From Aquamicrobium sp. LC103 (GTDB lineage Bacteria > Pseudomonadota > Alphaproteobacteria > Rhizobiales > Rhizobiaceae), in NCBI RefSeq assembly GCF_001014615.2, contig NZ_LBCQ02000005.1, forward strand, positions 124,001 through 188,000: a stretch of DNA of 64,000 nucleotides. Direction: 5' to 3'. The translations under genes and the position numbers were made by a program. Of the stretch, positions 9,319 through 18,594 are shown one piece after another. Every line of letters begins with the position of its first letter. Position 1 is the first letter of the stretch. The notes under the pieces were generated by a model. The model did not search any database. It was given only the letters and a program-made list of their open reading frames with translations, and was not told the origin of the DNA.

Positions 9319-9534
9319 ACTGGTTTGATAGCTGTGATTGGTATTTTTGCGCTTTTAAAGCATAGTTTCTTAATTCCATACGAAACGTGTTTTGAAATGT
9401 CAGATTCAGTCAGAATTCATGCGAATTTATTTGTAGAATTTGAAAGATAAAGCAGGCTGGTATTTTTTAGCCCAAAACGAGGCCGATCTATCGTCATGGG
9501 ATAGCCGTATCCCGATGTAATGGAGCTTACCTTA

Positions 9535-10227
9535 CTACTTGTTCAGCGCCGCTTCGAAGGCTGCTTCGCAATGCACCAGGGCGGTGTCGAATAGCGGTAC
9601 GGGGACGTTGCCCTGATTCAGCAGCATGCCTATCTCCGTGCAGCCCAGGATCAAGGAATCCGCGCCCCGCTCCACAAGGCGTTGCGCGATGGCTATGAAA
9701 TCCTCTCGGCTCGGTTCGGTAACGATCTCTCGGCAAAGCTCCTCATAGATGATCCGGTGTGTCAGAGCGCGGTCCGATACTTCCGGGATGATCGGATCAA
9801 GGCCCATATTGATGAGCCGGTCCGTGTAGAATGTCTGCTCCATCGTGAATGCCGTCGCCATCAGCCCGGGACGGCGAAGTCCCTTCTGGCGGATTCGGCC
9901 CGCGGTCGCGTCCGCGATATGCAGCATGGGAATCGAGATCCCGAGCATCATCCTGTCTGCCAGCTTGTGCATGGTATTCGTCGCAAGAATCAGCAAATCG
10001 GCGCCGCAGCGCTCAAGGGATTTGGCTTCCATATTCAATATGTCACCGGCCCGATCCCATTCGCCTGCGGCTTGAAGCCCCTCGATCGGGGCGAAATCCA
10101 AGGAGCGTATGAGCAGCTCCGGTGAATGCAGGCCGCCCATCCGTTCGCGGGCGATCGCGCATAGGTTCCGATAGTAGATCTGAGTGGATGCCGCGGACAT
10201 GCCGCCCAGAATGCCGATGGTCTTCAT
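9535..10227 (-). CDS. Aspartate/glutamate racemase-family amino acid racemase (YgeA/RacX-like)
   Basis: A 230-residue protein beginning MKTIGILGGMS, typical of the Asp/Glu racemase superfamily. The first catalytic position is Thr83 in ATNTMHK rather than Cys, and the second is Cys196 in GCTEI. This Thr/Cys pair matches the broad-specificity racemase YgeA, not a classical Cys/Cys aspartate racemase. It would interconvert L- and D-amino acids in the cytoplasm. The open frame extends far upstream, but ATG 10227 with AAGGAG about ten bases before it starts exactly at the family N-terminus. The gene appears to stand alone. Confidence 0.88.
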   Translation of the reverse strand: MKTIGILGGMSAASTQIYYRNLCAIARERMGGLHSPELLIRSLDFAPIEGLQAAGEWDRAGDILNMEAKSLERCGADLLILATNTMHKLADRMMLGISIPMLHIADATAGRIRQKGLRRPGLMATAFTMEQTFYTDRLINMGLDPIIPEVSDRALTHRIIYEELCREIVTEPSREDFIAIAQRLVERGADSLILGCTEIGMLLNQGNVPVPLFDTALVHCEAAFEAALNK

Positions 10228-10382
10228 GAGGCCAGTGCTCCTTGCCGGGACGTGGCATGATATGTCGGCGTTATGTGTGCGTCGATCATCAAGCAAGTGT
10301 CGGCAAGGAGCCGGCGTCCTGCCGGCCGCCGCAAACGGGCAGCAACTGGTAGGCCTGCGTTGCCGTGTGTCGCTTGGGGACT

Positions 10383-10730
10383 TTATCCGGTCGCGGGAGC
10401 TGGGCGCTGGCCTTGCAGCTTCTTGGGAAGAGGCAGGCTTGAGCATTGAACATGCATCTCGCGTGCAAATAGCCTTCGCTGTTCTTCCTGGTGCTGTCTG
10501 CCAGCCATCGCGATCCCGAGCCCGTAAGGGCCAAGCAAGAGAGCGGCTCCCATATTTAATGGCTTCGTTTTTCCGGCCTCGAAGGTCGCAGCTTCGGCGC
10601 GGATTTGTTCGCACTGCGGCGATCGCCATTTGGGGTCTTGAGACGAGAGCGTGGCTGCATATTCGGCGGGCGGCGTTGTGCACCCGGCGACCGCAAGCAT
10701 CGCCATAGTGGTTAAGATTCTCGCCTTCAT
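10383..10730 (-). CDS. Small putative lipoprotein
   Basis: A 115-residue protein with an N-terminal signal and lipobox (MLAVAGC, then TTPP), so it is probably a lipid-anchored envelope protein. The mature part has a short hydrophobic Gly-rich stretch (LLLGPYGLGIAMAG) followed by a charged Q/E/R-rich segment, which could be a glycine-zipper-like membrane element. I do not recognise the family. ATG 10730, preceded by a G-rich site, is chosen over the longer frame because it starts at the signal sequence. It lies between the racemase and the BCCT gene. Confidence 0.7.
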   Translation of the reverse strand: MKARILTTMAMLAVAGCTTPPAEYAATLSSQDPKWRSPQCEQIRAEAATFEAGKTKPLNMGAALLLGPYGLGIAMAGRQHQEEQRRLFAREMHVQCSSLPLPKKLQGQRPAPATG

Positions 10731-10871
10731 CCCCGCGTCCCCGCCATTACCAATCCAAGGTCTATCCTTCGTCTCCGATAGCTCGTTTTGCGTCAAGCAG
10801 AATCCGGGCATGCCTTTGATGGGCCGTCGAAGCTGCCCGGCTCGGCTCTTTGCAAAGTCCTGGCGCTAGCT

Positions 10872-12860
10872 TTACGGTGTGTGGCCGTGCTCGGGGGCCA
10901 TCAGAACCAGGGTGGTGTCCGCGGATGCCACAAGGGCCTGATAGCGTTCGAACTGCGCAAGAATGTCGGTGATGACCTGATCTTTCGACATGCCCATCAC
11001 GTCGTAACCGCGGCTGCCGTCGGAAAAAAAGGTCCGGGCTTCGTACCGCATCTCCATCTTTGTCGCTTCGAATGCCGAGAAAGCCGGGAGCTTGTGAGAT
11101 GCCGGCTGTACGCCGTAGACGAAATCACGCACGCCGTCCGCGGGTGAAGTCAGTTGAACCGAACCTGTCTCCTCGTGAAATTCCACCGTGGTGCTGCGCT
11201 CCCTTTTGCTCAATTCGACGGCTACGGCCTCGAGCGCGGGGCGTACGGTCGTTTCGATGAATGTGGCGACCTCGTGTTCTGATGGGGTGTTGAGAGCCAG
11301 TGCAAGTCTGCGTTGCCAGGTAAGCCCGGCCGCCGGGTATGCGTGAACGTACGAGGCCGTCTGCGCCGTGCGCTGCGCCACGTCGGATCGCATGCCCTTG
11401 AACAAGCCGACGACCAGCGCCAGCATGACGATAACGAACGGCAGGGCAGAGGCAATCGTCGCGGATTGCAGCGCCGTCAGGCCGCCGGCGAGGAGCAGGA
11501 TGATCGCTACGAACCCTTCGAGGGTGCACCAGAATACCCGCTGAGCCGTCGTCGTTTCGGTTTCACCGCCGGCTGCGATCGTGTCGACCACTAGGGATCC
11601 CGAATCGGAGGACGTCACAAAGAAGACGGCGACAAGGATGACGGCCAGCGTGGATGTGACGGCCGGCAGCGGCAGATACTGGAAGAACTGAAAGAGCGCG
11701 ACCGAGATGTCGTCCGTGACGGCGGCCGAGATGGCGCCGGCAGCGACGGTCTGGTCGAGAATCATGGCAGTGTTACCGAACACCGTCATCCACAAAAACG
11801 TGAAACCTGTCGGAATGAAGAGAACGGCTATGACGAATTCCCGAACGGTCCGGCCGCGGGAAATCCTGGCGATGAACATTCCGACGAAGGGCGACCAGGA
11901 GATCCACCATGCCCAATAGAACAATGTCCAGGCGTCGATCCAGGGTCGCGGCTCATACGCATAGATGTTGAACGTGCGCAGCAGGAAGGTGTCCAGATAG
12001 AGCCCGATATTCTGGACGAAGTCCCTCAATAGTTGCGCGGTCGGCCCAACGACAAGGACGAACAACATCAAACCTGCCGCGAAGATTAGATTAAGCTCGC
12101 TGAGGATGCGCACGCCTTTGTCGAGCCCGGAGACAACGGAGAGCGTGGCCACGCAGGTGATGACCACGATCAACGTTATCTGAACGGTCGTAGCTATGGG
12201 CCAGTCCAGCAGATAGTTGAGACCCGCATTTATCTGCAGCACGCCAAGACCAAGCGAGGTCGCGATGCCGAAGACGGTGCCGCAAATCGCGAAAACATCG
12301 ACGGCATGGCCGATCGGTCCATTGATCCGGTTCTTGAGGAGCGGATAGAGACCGGACCGGATCGTCAGCGGCAGGTTATAGCGGTAGCCGAAATAGGCGA
12401 GCGACAGGCCCACCACCGCGTATATCGCCCAGGCATGAATGCCCCAATGAAAGAAGGTAACGGTCATGGCCTGCCGCTGGGCGGCTATGGTCATGGGCTC
12501 GGCTTCCGGTGGAGCCGTGTAATGCGTCATCGGCTCGCCGACTGCGAAATACATCAGGCCGATGCCCATACCGGCGGCGAATAGCATCGCCACCCACGAG
12601 AGATAGCGAAAGTCGGGCTCTGAATCGTCGGGACCGAGCTTCAAGTCGCCGTAGCGGCCAAAGCAGAGAATGCCGACTGTGGCCACGAAAATCCCCACGG
12701 CCAGAAGATACAGCCATCCAAAACCGGCCAGAATGCTTGATTGCAGCGCTCCAAAAAGCACTTCCGCCTGACCGGGTGAAGCCGCGCCTATCGCGATAAA
12801 CAGCGCGATGACCGCGATTGCCCCGAAGAATACCGGTGGATTGATGACAAAGCCGAACAT
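10872..12860 (-). CDS. BCCT family transporter (betaine/carnitine/choline type, BetT-like)
   Basis: About 662 residues with twelve hydrophobic segments. BCCT signatures are present: [14 protein letters not shown] near the N-terminal third, the [12 protein letters not shown] aromatic segment, and [20 protein letters not shown] with the Trp-rich substrate box. A long C-terminal cytoplasmic domain of over 150 residues follows, as in BetT-type osmotically regulated choline transporters. It should import a quaternary amine such as choline, betaine or carnitine with Na+ or H+. ATG 12860 with GAGAGGG upstream is preferred to the longer frame. No bet genes adjoin it. Confidence 0.92.
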   Translation of the reverse strand: MFGFVINPPVFFGAIAVIALFIAIGAASPGQAEVLFGALQSSILAGFGWLYLLAVGIFVATVGILCFGRYGDLKLGPDDSEPDFRYLSWVAMLFAAGMGIGLMYFAVGEPMTHYTAPPEAEPMTIAAQRQAMTVTFFHWGIHAWAIYAVVGLSLAYFGYRYNLPLTIRSGLYPLLKNRINGPIGHAVDVFAICGTVFGIATSLGLGVLQINAGLNYLLDWPIATTVQITLIVVITCVATLSVVSGLDKGVRILSELNLIFAAGLMLFVLVVGPTAQLLRDFVQNIGLYLDTFLLRTFNIYAYEPRPWIDAWTLFYWAWWISWSPFVGMFIARISRGRTVREFVIAVLFIPTGFTFLWMTVFGNTAMILDQTVAAGAISAAVTDDISVALFQFFQYLPLPAVTSTLAVILVAVFFVTSSDSGSLVVDTIAAGGETETTTAQRVFWCTLEGFVAIILLLAGGLTALQSATIASALPFVIVMLALVVGLFKGMRSDVAQRTAQTASYVHAYPAAGLTWQRRLALALNTPSEHEVATFIETTVRPALEAVAVELSKRERSTTVEFHEETGSVQLTSPADGVRDFVYGVQPASHKLPAFSAFEATKMEMRYEARTFFSDGSRGYDVMGMSKDQVITDILAQFERYQALVASADTTLVLMAPEHGHTP

Positions 12861-13246
12861 TGCTTCCCTCTCCGCTTGAATGTGCATGTCGGTCGCGACA
12901 CAAGGCATTCCCCCTTTGGCTCGAGGGACGGGCGCTTATGTCCGAGGCCTGGTGAACTGCTCTGCGGCAGATCGGATGGGCAAATAGCGGCAAAGAAAAA
13001 CACACGCGCCGCTGATCGACAAGCCGGCCGCGCTGGCACCCGGCTCACCGGGTTCATGACCGGCGGCCTATCGTTTTCGCGAAAAACCCGACCAGATGAA
13101 AAACCCGACCGGATGCAAAACACAGGGGGGTGCGTCGTAAGGATGATTGCATCTATAAGCTTATCGACATAACCGCTCCCCATCGGAGGGGAGGAATCTC
13201 GGCGACGATGCGGACACTTCCGCAACTTTTTCAGGGTGTTTGAAAG
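12861..13246. other. Divergent intergenic region between BCCT transporter and aspartate dehydrogenase-like gene
   Basis: About 385 bases carrying both 5' regions. The notable element is a tandem repeat of 17 bases at 13081-13114. The stretch just before 13247 is purine-rich (GAAAG before the ATG). No convincing promoter pair was found, and no open frame here has a recognisable product. Confidence 0.45.
13081..13114. repeat. 17-bp tandem direct repeat, two copies
   Basis: GAAAAACCCGACCAGAT is followed immediately by GAAAAACCCGACCGGAT, one mismatch in 17. It sits in the divergent intergenic region upstream of both the BCCT transporter and the aspartate dehydrogenase-like gene, so it could be a regulator site, but no regulator is adjacent. 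Confidence 0.85.
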
Positions 13247-14008
13247 ATGCGGGTTGGAATTATCGGAGCAGGCACGATCGGCAAGGCGATCTTTGCCTAT
13301 TTGCAGTCGTCAGGCGTGGCGGAGGTCGATTATCTGCTTGTGTCCGATGCGAAGAAGACGCGCGACTTTGACCGAGGCGGCAGTCTGATTCTCGACGATG
13401 CGGACGAGGCCCTGGCCCGCAGGGTCGATCTGTTGATCGAGGCGGCCATGGCTGACAACGTCAGAACGATGGCCCCCATCGCTTTGAAGGATAGCGATTT
13501 TTGCGGGTTTAGCTGTACGGCACTGGCTGATGCAGCCACGGAGGCTGCCATTTTATCCGCATGCGCGGCATCGGGACGGTCGTTCTTCGTCCCGCATGGC
13601 GCGGTGCTTGCCTTGGACGGCATCCGCGATGGCCGCGATCTGATCGAGAGCGTTACGATTACGACGACCAAAAGTGGAAAAAGTCTTGGCCTACCCGATG
13701 AGCACAGCGAGGGCGTTGTCTTCGAGGGGTCGACCCGCGATGTTTGCGCGCGATTTCCTCGCAACGTGAACGTTCATGCCGCCGTCGCCCTGGCCGGCAT
13801 CGGTTTCGATCGCACCCGGAGCCGCGTGATTGCGCAGCCCGGGCTGAAGGAAAATATTCATCATATCGAAGTTCGCGGACGGGGCTTCAACTGGAGTATT
13901 GACGCATCCTCGTATTCACTTGGTGGCGTAACCGGTGCCTATACGCCGCTTTCCGCGGTCGGATCGTTAAAGCGGATATTGGACCGGAAGGGTATCGTCG
14001 TCGTCTGA
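13247..14008 (+). CDS. Aspartate dehydrogenase-like protein (NadX/DUF108 family)
   Basis: A 253-residue protein with an N-terminal Rossmann start VGIIGAGTIG and a C-terminal domain like L-aspartate dehydrogenase. The block FPRNVNVHAAVALAGIGFD resembles the conserved NVNVA segment, and RGRGFNWSI resembles the catalytic-domain beta strands. Known members convert L-aspartate and NAD(P)+ to iminoaspartate or oxaloacetate, for NAD synthesis or amino acid catabolism. The substrate is not certain here, since no nadA/nadC genes adjoin. It is convergent with the LLM oxidoreductase gene. Confidence 0.82.
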   Translation: MRVGIIGAGTIGKAIFAYLQSSGVAEVDYLLVSDAKKTRDFDRGGSLILDDADEALARRVDLLIEAAMADNVRTMAPIALKDSDFCGFSCTALADAATEAAILSACAASGRSFFVPHGAVLALDGIRDGRDLIESVTITTTKSGKSLGLPDEHSEGVVFEGSTRDVCARFPRNVNVHAAVALAGIGFDRTRSRVIAQPGLKENIHHIEVRGRGFNWSIDASSYSLGGVTGAYTPLSAVGSLKRILDRKGIVVV

Positions 14009-14082
14009 GGCCATGCCTTCAACCGCATTTTAGTTGCGGATGCCGGACCCTTCACCAACGGCGCACGGATGCAAGAAAAGGA

Positions 14083-14910
14083 TCAGCCGGAAGCGGGTGC
14101 CGGCTGCCTCGAGTGTGGTGCAGGGAATTCCTTGTTGGTTTCATCTCGCCATTCGACCCAATCGGACACGCCTCGAAGGTCGAATTCGGGACCCGCATAA
14201 CGTATCATGAACAGCGTGCAGCCAGCGTCGAGGAATTCTTCCACCCTGTTCAGATCGGCAGGCGCGACGGCAACCCCCCGTTCGATCGATTCCGGCGCGC
14301 GCCCCGCTCGTCGGCATTCCAGGTCGAGCTCGGCGTTATACCCGGCCACCTCCGGGACCGGCTTGAAGTCCATCCAGATGTCGGCGTGCCGGGCGACCAT
14401 GTCAGGTGGTTTGCGATCACCGCCATTTCCGATCATTACCGGCAATCGGCTTTGCAGGGGAGGAGGGTTCAATCGCGGCAGCCGTCGATCGATCGTCTCC
14501 AATGTTTCGCGCAGTTTGATCAACCGCTCCTCGGCTGGGGGAAACGCGAATCCATATTCGGTATGATCCTTCAAGAACCATCCTGAACCGATCCCCAGAA
14601 TCGCCCTCCCTCCCGAAAGGTGATCGACCGTGCGCGCCATATCGGCAAGGAGATTGGCATTGCGATAATTGTTGCCGCTGACCGACACGCCTAGTGCGAT
14701 CCGGGATGTCTGCTCAGCCCAGGCTCCCAGCATCGTCCATGCTTCGAGGCAGGCGCCGCTGTCATCACCGACCGAGGGGAAGAAGTGGTCGGAATTGAAC
14801 AATATGTCAGCGCCGAGAGCCTCGGCTTGCGCTACCGCTTTGCGAATTGCGGAATATTCAGCGTGGATCGGCTGCAATTGCACCGCTATGCGGATGGGTA
14901 TTTTCGGCAT
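14083..14910 (-). CDS. LLM class (luciferase-like) flavin-dependent oxidoreductase
   Basis: A 275-residue TIM-barrel luciferase-like protein. Typical blocks are AVAQAEALGADILFNSDHFFP, LADMARTVDHLSGGRAILGIGSGW and LPVMIGNGGDRK. Members use FMN or F420 to oxidise or reduce diverse substrates, often as two-component monooxygenases; no flavin reductase is adjacent. GGAGG precedes ATG 14910. It is the last gene of the five-gene minus-strand operon with the amino acid ABC importer and dipeptidase, so it probably acts on the imported compound. That role is inferred from layout. Confidence 0.88.
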   Translation of the reverse strand: MPKIPIRIAVQLQPIHAEYSAIRKAVAQAEALGADILFNSDHFFPSVGDDSGACLEAWTMLGAWAEQTSRIALGVSVSGNNYRNANLLADMARTVDHLSGGRAILGIGSGWFLKDHTEYGFAFPPAEERLIKLRETLETIDRRLPRLNPPPLQSRLPVMIGNGGDRKPPDMVARHADIWMDFKPVPEVAGYNAELDLECRRAGRAPESIERGVAVAPADLNRVEEFLDAGCTLFMIRYAGPEFDLRGVSDWVEWRDETNKEFPAPHSRQPAPASG

Positions 14911-14941
14911 GCGTCCTCCTGCTGGAGCTGCTTCAGGATCG

Positions 14942-15907
14942 TCAGCCGAACACCGATCGATAAAGGCGGAGCCAGTTGCCGCCCATGATCTTGCCGACTT
15001 CCTCCGCGGAAAAACCTACATCCGCCAGACCGTCGGCCAGATCGGCAAGCCGATCCGCGGCAGGAAGCCAGTCAGGCTTTGAGACGGCTCCGGGTGCCGC
15101 CGCGGAACCGGCGCCATACTGGACGGATCGGGTCCATCTGCCCTTTCGCATCCACTCGCGGAACTTGTCGTTGGAGTTGTAGCTGAAGTCCGTGCCGATA
15201 CCGACATGATCGACACCAGCTATCTCGACGGTGCGAGCGACCATTTCCGCAAAGCCGCGCACGGAAGCACAGGCCTCGGCAGGGGTGATGTTTCGATAGG
15301 CCGCGCAGCCGATCACGCCACCTGTCTGTGCCAGCGCTTTCAAGACGGCATCGCTGCGGTTCCGCTTGTGGGGAAAGATCGACGCCGCATTGGCATGAGT
15401 AACAGCGATCGGCTTCGGGGAATGCTCGATGGCGTGCAGCGTCGTCTTGTCTCCGACGTGCGAGCAGTCGACGACGATACCGCAACGAGCCATCTCGACG
15501 ACAACCTCCCGTCCGAAGCGCGTCAGGCCGCTGTCTTCGTCCTCGTAGCAGGATCCGCCCAATTCGTTCTGGTTGTTGTAGGTCAACTGGAGAACGCGAA
15601 CCCCCATGTCGGCGAAAAGCTCGACATAGCGAATACGATCCTCGAGCAGATTGGTGTTCTGATAGCCGAGCAGAATGCCGACCTTGCCGTCGGCCTGACA
15701 TGCAAGAATGTCGTCCGCTTTGCGAACGATACGAATCAGATCGGCGTTTTCGCGCTCCATGTCGCGCCAAAGGCCGAGCGCATCCATGGATTCGAGCGTG
15801 CCTTCCCAAAAACCCAGGGTCGGTGTCACGCAGGTGTAACCGCCCCGTTTCAGTGTTTCCAAAACATTGCGGTCGAACTCGCCGCATTGCAAAGCGTCGA
15901 TCAGCAT
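14942..15907 (-). CDS. Peptidase M19 (membrane/renal dipeptidase family)
   Basis: A 321-residue M19-type amidohydrolase. Family blocks are VRVLQLTYNNQNELGGSCYE, DCSHVGDKTT, PIAVTHANA and HVGIGTDFSYN, which provide the Glu, two His and Asp of the binuclear zinc site. The N-terminal His-x-Asp that normally completes the first zinc site is absent: the protein starts LIDALQCGEFDR. It may therefore be a variant subfamily with altered metal use. M19 enzymes cleave dipeptides, including those with D-residues. It lies 31 bp downstream of the ABC ATPase gene in the operon. Confidence 0.88.
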   Translation of the reverse strand: MLIDALQCGEFDRNVLETLKRGGYTCVTPTLGFWEGTLESMDALGLWRDMERENADLIRIVRKADDILACQADGKVGILLGYQNTNLLEDRIRYVELFADMGVRVLQLTYNNQNELGGSCYEDEDSGLTRFGREVVVEMARCGIVVDCSHVGDKTTLHAIEHSPKPIAVTHANAASIFPHKRNRSDAVLKALAQTGGVIGCAAYRNITPAEACASVRGFAEMVARTVEIAGVDHVGIGTDFSYNSNDKFREWMRKGRWTRSVQYGAGSAAAPGAVSKPDWLPAADRLADLADGLADVGFSAEEVGKIMGGNWLRLYRSVFG

Positions 15908-15938
15908 AGCCGTTCCTTTTTGCGGTTGATTGTGAATG

Positions 15939-16712
15939 TCAGTGAATTGCCTGGCGCACGAAGGCGGCGACCTTTGCGGAGGCGGGGTTCGATACGAGCT
16001 CGTTGAACGGGCCGGATTGTACGATCACGCCGTTGTCCATGAACTCCACGCGATCGGATACTTCCTGGGCAAACCCCATTTCGTGGGTAACCACGATCAT
16101 CGTCGTTCCAGCCTTGGCGACGGTCTTCATGACGCTCAGAACTTCGCCGACGAGTTCGGGGTCCAGTGCGCTGGTCGGCTCGTCGAAGAGCATCACCTTG
16201 GGCTCCATCGCCAGGGCGCGGGCAATCGCCACCCGCTGCTGCTGTCCGCCGGAAAGCTGATAGGGGTATAGCCTTGCTCGATCGGCGAGCCCAACGGTCT
16301 CCAGCAGCGCCAGCGCCTTGTCGCGCGCTTCGGCTTTCGGGGTTCCGCGCACGGAGATCGGCGCCTCCGTGACGTTCTCCAGCGCGGTCAGGTGTTGGAA
16401 CAGATTGAACTGCTGGAAGACCATGCCCAAGGCACGCCGCTGTAGCACCTTGCGCCGATCGCCGAGCGGCCTGACCACCCCTCCCACGACCTCGTAGCCG
16501 GCGGGATCTCCGTCGATCTCGATCCATCCACCGTCGATCTCCTCAAGCTGGTTCAGACAGCGCAGGAAAGTCGACTTGCCCGAGCCCGACGATCCTAGAA
16601 TCACGACGACCTCGGAGGCATGAACATTGAGGTTCACACCTCTCAGAACTTCGTTCTCACCGAAGCGCTTGCGCACCTCGTGCGCGAAAACCACGGGCTG
16701 GACAGTTTTCAT
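15939..16712 (-). CDS. Polar amino acid ABC transporter ATP-binding protein
   Basis: About 257 residues, full ABC ATPase of the GlnQ/HisP type: Walker A GSSGSGKST, Q-loop MVFQQFNLF, signature LSGGQQQR, Walker B VMLFDEPTSALD and the H-loop VTHEMGFA. It energises import of a polar amino acid or derivative. The frame opens with TTG 16733, but ATG 16712 after GGGGGTG is the more likely start, either way touching the end of the permease gene. It is the third gene of the operon. Confidence 0.95.
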   Translation of the reverse strand: MKTVQPVVFAHEVRKRFGENEVLRGVNLNVHASEVVVILGSSGSGKSTFLRCLNQLEEIDGGWIEIDGDPAGYEVVGGVVRPLGDRRKVLQRRALGMVFQQFNLFQHLTALENVTEAPISVRGTPKAEARDKALALLETVGLADRARLYPYQLSGGQQQRVAIARALAMEPKVMLFDEPTSALDPELVGEVLSVMKTVAKAGTTMIVVTHEMGFAQEVSDRVEFMDNGVIVQSGPFNELVSNPASAKVAAFVRQAIH

Positions 16713-16729
16713 GATCACCCCCGAACTCT

Positions 16730-17644
16730 TCAACCTTCAGCCTCTGCGCGATTGTCCTTGCCGCCCGGCGCGCGGTAGCCACGGCCGAAGTAGCGTTCGA
16801 CATAGCGTTGAGCGAATTGCAGGATGGACGTCAGGACGAGATACCAGATGCAGGCGACCAGCAGCAGCGGAATGGTCTGAAAGGTGCGGCTGTAGATCGT
16901 CTCAATGGTATAGAGCAGATCCGACATCGAGATCACGCTGACCAGCGAAGTGAGCTTCAGCGTCGAGATGATCTCGCTTCCCGTGGGAGGAATGATCACC
17001 CTCATCGCTTGCGGAAGCACTATGCGCCGCAGCGTGGTTCCGCTGCTCATCCCGAGGGCCGTTGCCGCCTGGCGCTGTCCGTCGTCTACCGACAGCAGAC
17101 CGGCCCGGATGATCTCGGACATGTAGGCGGCCTTGTGAAAGCCCAGCCCTATGATGGCGGCGACGAAAGGGGTGACCAGGACGTTGGTGTCTTGCGACCA
17201 CAGCGTCGGACCGAAGGGAATCTTCAGCGAAACTTCGGGGATGAGGATCGCCAGATTGTAAAGGAAGATCAGCAACACCAGCGTCGGTATGGATCGAAAG
17301 AGCCAGGTGAAACCGAGCGCGAACATCTGCATCGGCAGGATCGGGCTCAGCCTGAACAGAGCCAGCCCGGTGCCGAGCGTAAAGCCGACCAGCATCGCCA
17401 GGAACGTGAGCAGCAAGGTCATCATCAGCCCTCGCAGCACCACCGGATGGAACATGTAGTCGAGGACCACATGCCATTGCATGTTCGGGTTGAGAGCCAA
17501 CGTGACCAGGAACTGCGCGACGAGCAGCGTGAAGATGATGCTGACGAGCCATCGCCATGGTCGCCAGTATCCGACAGCCTCCGCAACGGATGGCGGGTGC
17601 TGGTGTTTGGCGGACAAATCCGCCGATTCGATATGCGCAGTCAT
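16730..17644 (-). CDS. Polar amino acid ABC transporter permease
   Basis: A 304-residue HisM/GlnP-type permease. After a hydrophilic N-terminus come about five membrane segments and the EAA-type loop QRQAATALGMSSGTTLRRIVLPQAMRV. The block TWLFRSIPTLVLLIFLYNL is diagnostic of the family. ATG 17644 lies eight bases after the stop of the binding-protein gene; the longer open frame overlaps that gene and is rejected. Only one permease is present, so it probably forms a homodimer. Confidence 0.94.
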   Translation of the reverse strand: MTAHIESADLSAKHQHPPSVAEAVGYWRPWRWLVSIIFTLLVAQFLVTLALNPNMQWHVVLDYMFHPVVLRGLMMTLLLTFLAMLVGFTLGTGLALFRLSPILPMQMFALGFTWLFRSIPTLVLLIFLYNLAILIPEVSLKIPFGPTLWSQDTNVLVTPFVAAIIGLGFHKAAYMSEIIRAGLLSVDDGQRQAATALGMSSGTTLRRIVLPQAMRVIIPPTGSEIISTLKLTSLVSVISMSDLLYTIETIYSRTFQTIPLLLVACIWYLVLTSILQFAQRYVERYFGRGYRAPGGKDNRAEAEG

Positions 17645-17652
17645 CGACCCGC

Positions 17653-18552
17653 TCACTTGGCCATGTTGATGCCCGGGGCCTGCAACATGTCCCCGCCTAC
17701 ACCCCATTTCGTCATGATGCGCTCGTAGGTGCCGTTCTCGAACATCGTCTTCCAGGCATCGAAGATCACCTGGGTGAGTTCGGAATCCTTTGGCGTGACC
17801 GCGGCCTGCCAAAGATCGCCCATCAGATTGTCGCCGGCGCCGACGACCTCGTAACCTTCCGCATTCTGCGATTGGAAATAGACGAGCGCGGCGTTGCTCG
17901 CGAAGGAGGCGTCGATGCGTCCTGACTTGATGGCGAGGGCCATCGTGGCCTGATCGCTCAACACGTTGATGTTAACGGGAGGTTTTTTCTCGGAGACGCA
18001 AATCTCACTCTGCCTGTGCAGCACCGGCTCGGCGAAAGAGGCTTTTTGAACGGCAACCTTGAGCCCGCAAGTGTCGGCAATTCCGCCGATATTCTTGGGA
18101 TTACCGTCAGCAACCAGGAAGGCTGTGGACTGTCGCGTCCAATCCACCATGTCGACGGATTGCTGGCGCTCCGCCGTGTCGGCGACCACTCCGAATACAA
18201 AGTCGTATCGCCCGCTCTGGACACCGGTAATGAAGCTCGCCACGGATTCCGCGATTTCATTCTGCATCGGGACGCCCAGGATTTTGGACATCTCGCTTCC
18301 CAGATCGATGGATACCCCTTTCAGCGTTTCCCCGTCTTCCGAGCGGAAATTGTAGGGCGGGTAGCGCCCTGTCGTGGCGGAAATGATTACGCCACGCTCC
18401 CTTATGCGTTCCGGGAGGCGTTCGTAGAGCGGCGCCGAAGGATCGGGCTCCGTCAACCCGCCATCCTGAGCGTTGGCTACCCCGACAAAACTGCTGCAGA
18501 CAACCAGCGACAGGCACAGTCGCGCGACATCATCGAACTTATTCCCAAGCAT
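17653..18552 (-). CDS. Amino acid ABC transporter substrate-binding protein (SBP family 3)
   Basis: A 299-residue periplasmic binding protein with a Sec signal (LCLSLVVCSSFVGVANAQ). Family 3 features are GVIISATTGRYPPYNFRSEDGETLKGVSIDLGSEM split over the first lobe, ITGVQSGRYDFVFG, and a C-terminal IMTKWGV. Start ATG 18552 follows GGGAGAGG closely and begins at the signal; earlier starts would add a charged leader. It is the first gene of the operon, facing a LacI regulator across a strong palindromic operator. Ligand unknown, a polar or modified amino acid or a dipeptide. Confidence 0.93.
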   Translation of the reverse strand: MLGNKFDDVARLCLSLVVCSSFVGVANAQDGGLTEPDPSAPLYERLPERIRERGVIISATTGRYPPYNFRSEDGETLKGVSIDLGSEMSKILGVPMQNEIAESVASFITGVQSGRYDFVFGVVADTAERQQSVDMVDWTRQSTAFLVADGNPKNIGGIADTCGLKVAVQKASFAEPVLHRQSEICVSEKKPPVNINVLSDQATMALAIKSGRIDASFASNAALVYFQSQNAEGYEVVGAGDNLMGDLWQAAVTPKDSELTQVIFDAWKTMFENGTYERIMTKWGVGGDMLQAPGINMAK

Positions 18553-18594
18553 GAGCCTCTCCCTAACTCTATCCATGTGCATGGACGTTCCCCG

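Noticed and set aside
9498-9513. Hairpin GGGATA-GCCG-TATCCC after the racemase gene as terminator
   Set aside because: Only six pairs and no T-run on either strand.
14019-14040. Hairpin CCGCA...TGCGG between convergent genes as a terminator
   Set aside because: Five-pair stem with no following T tract in either direction.
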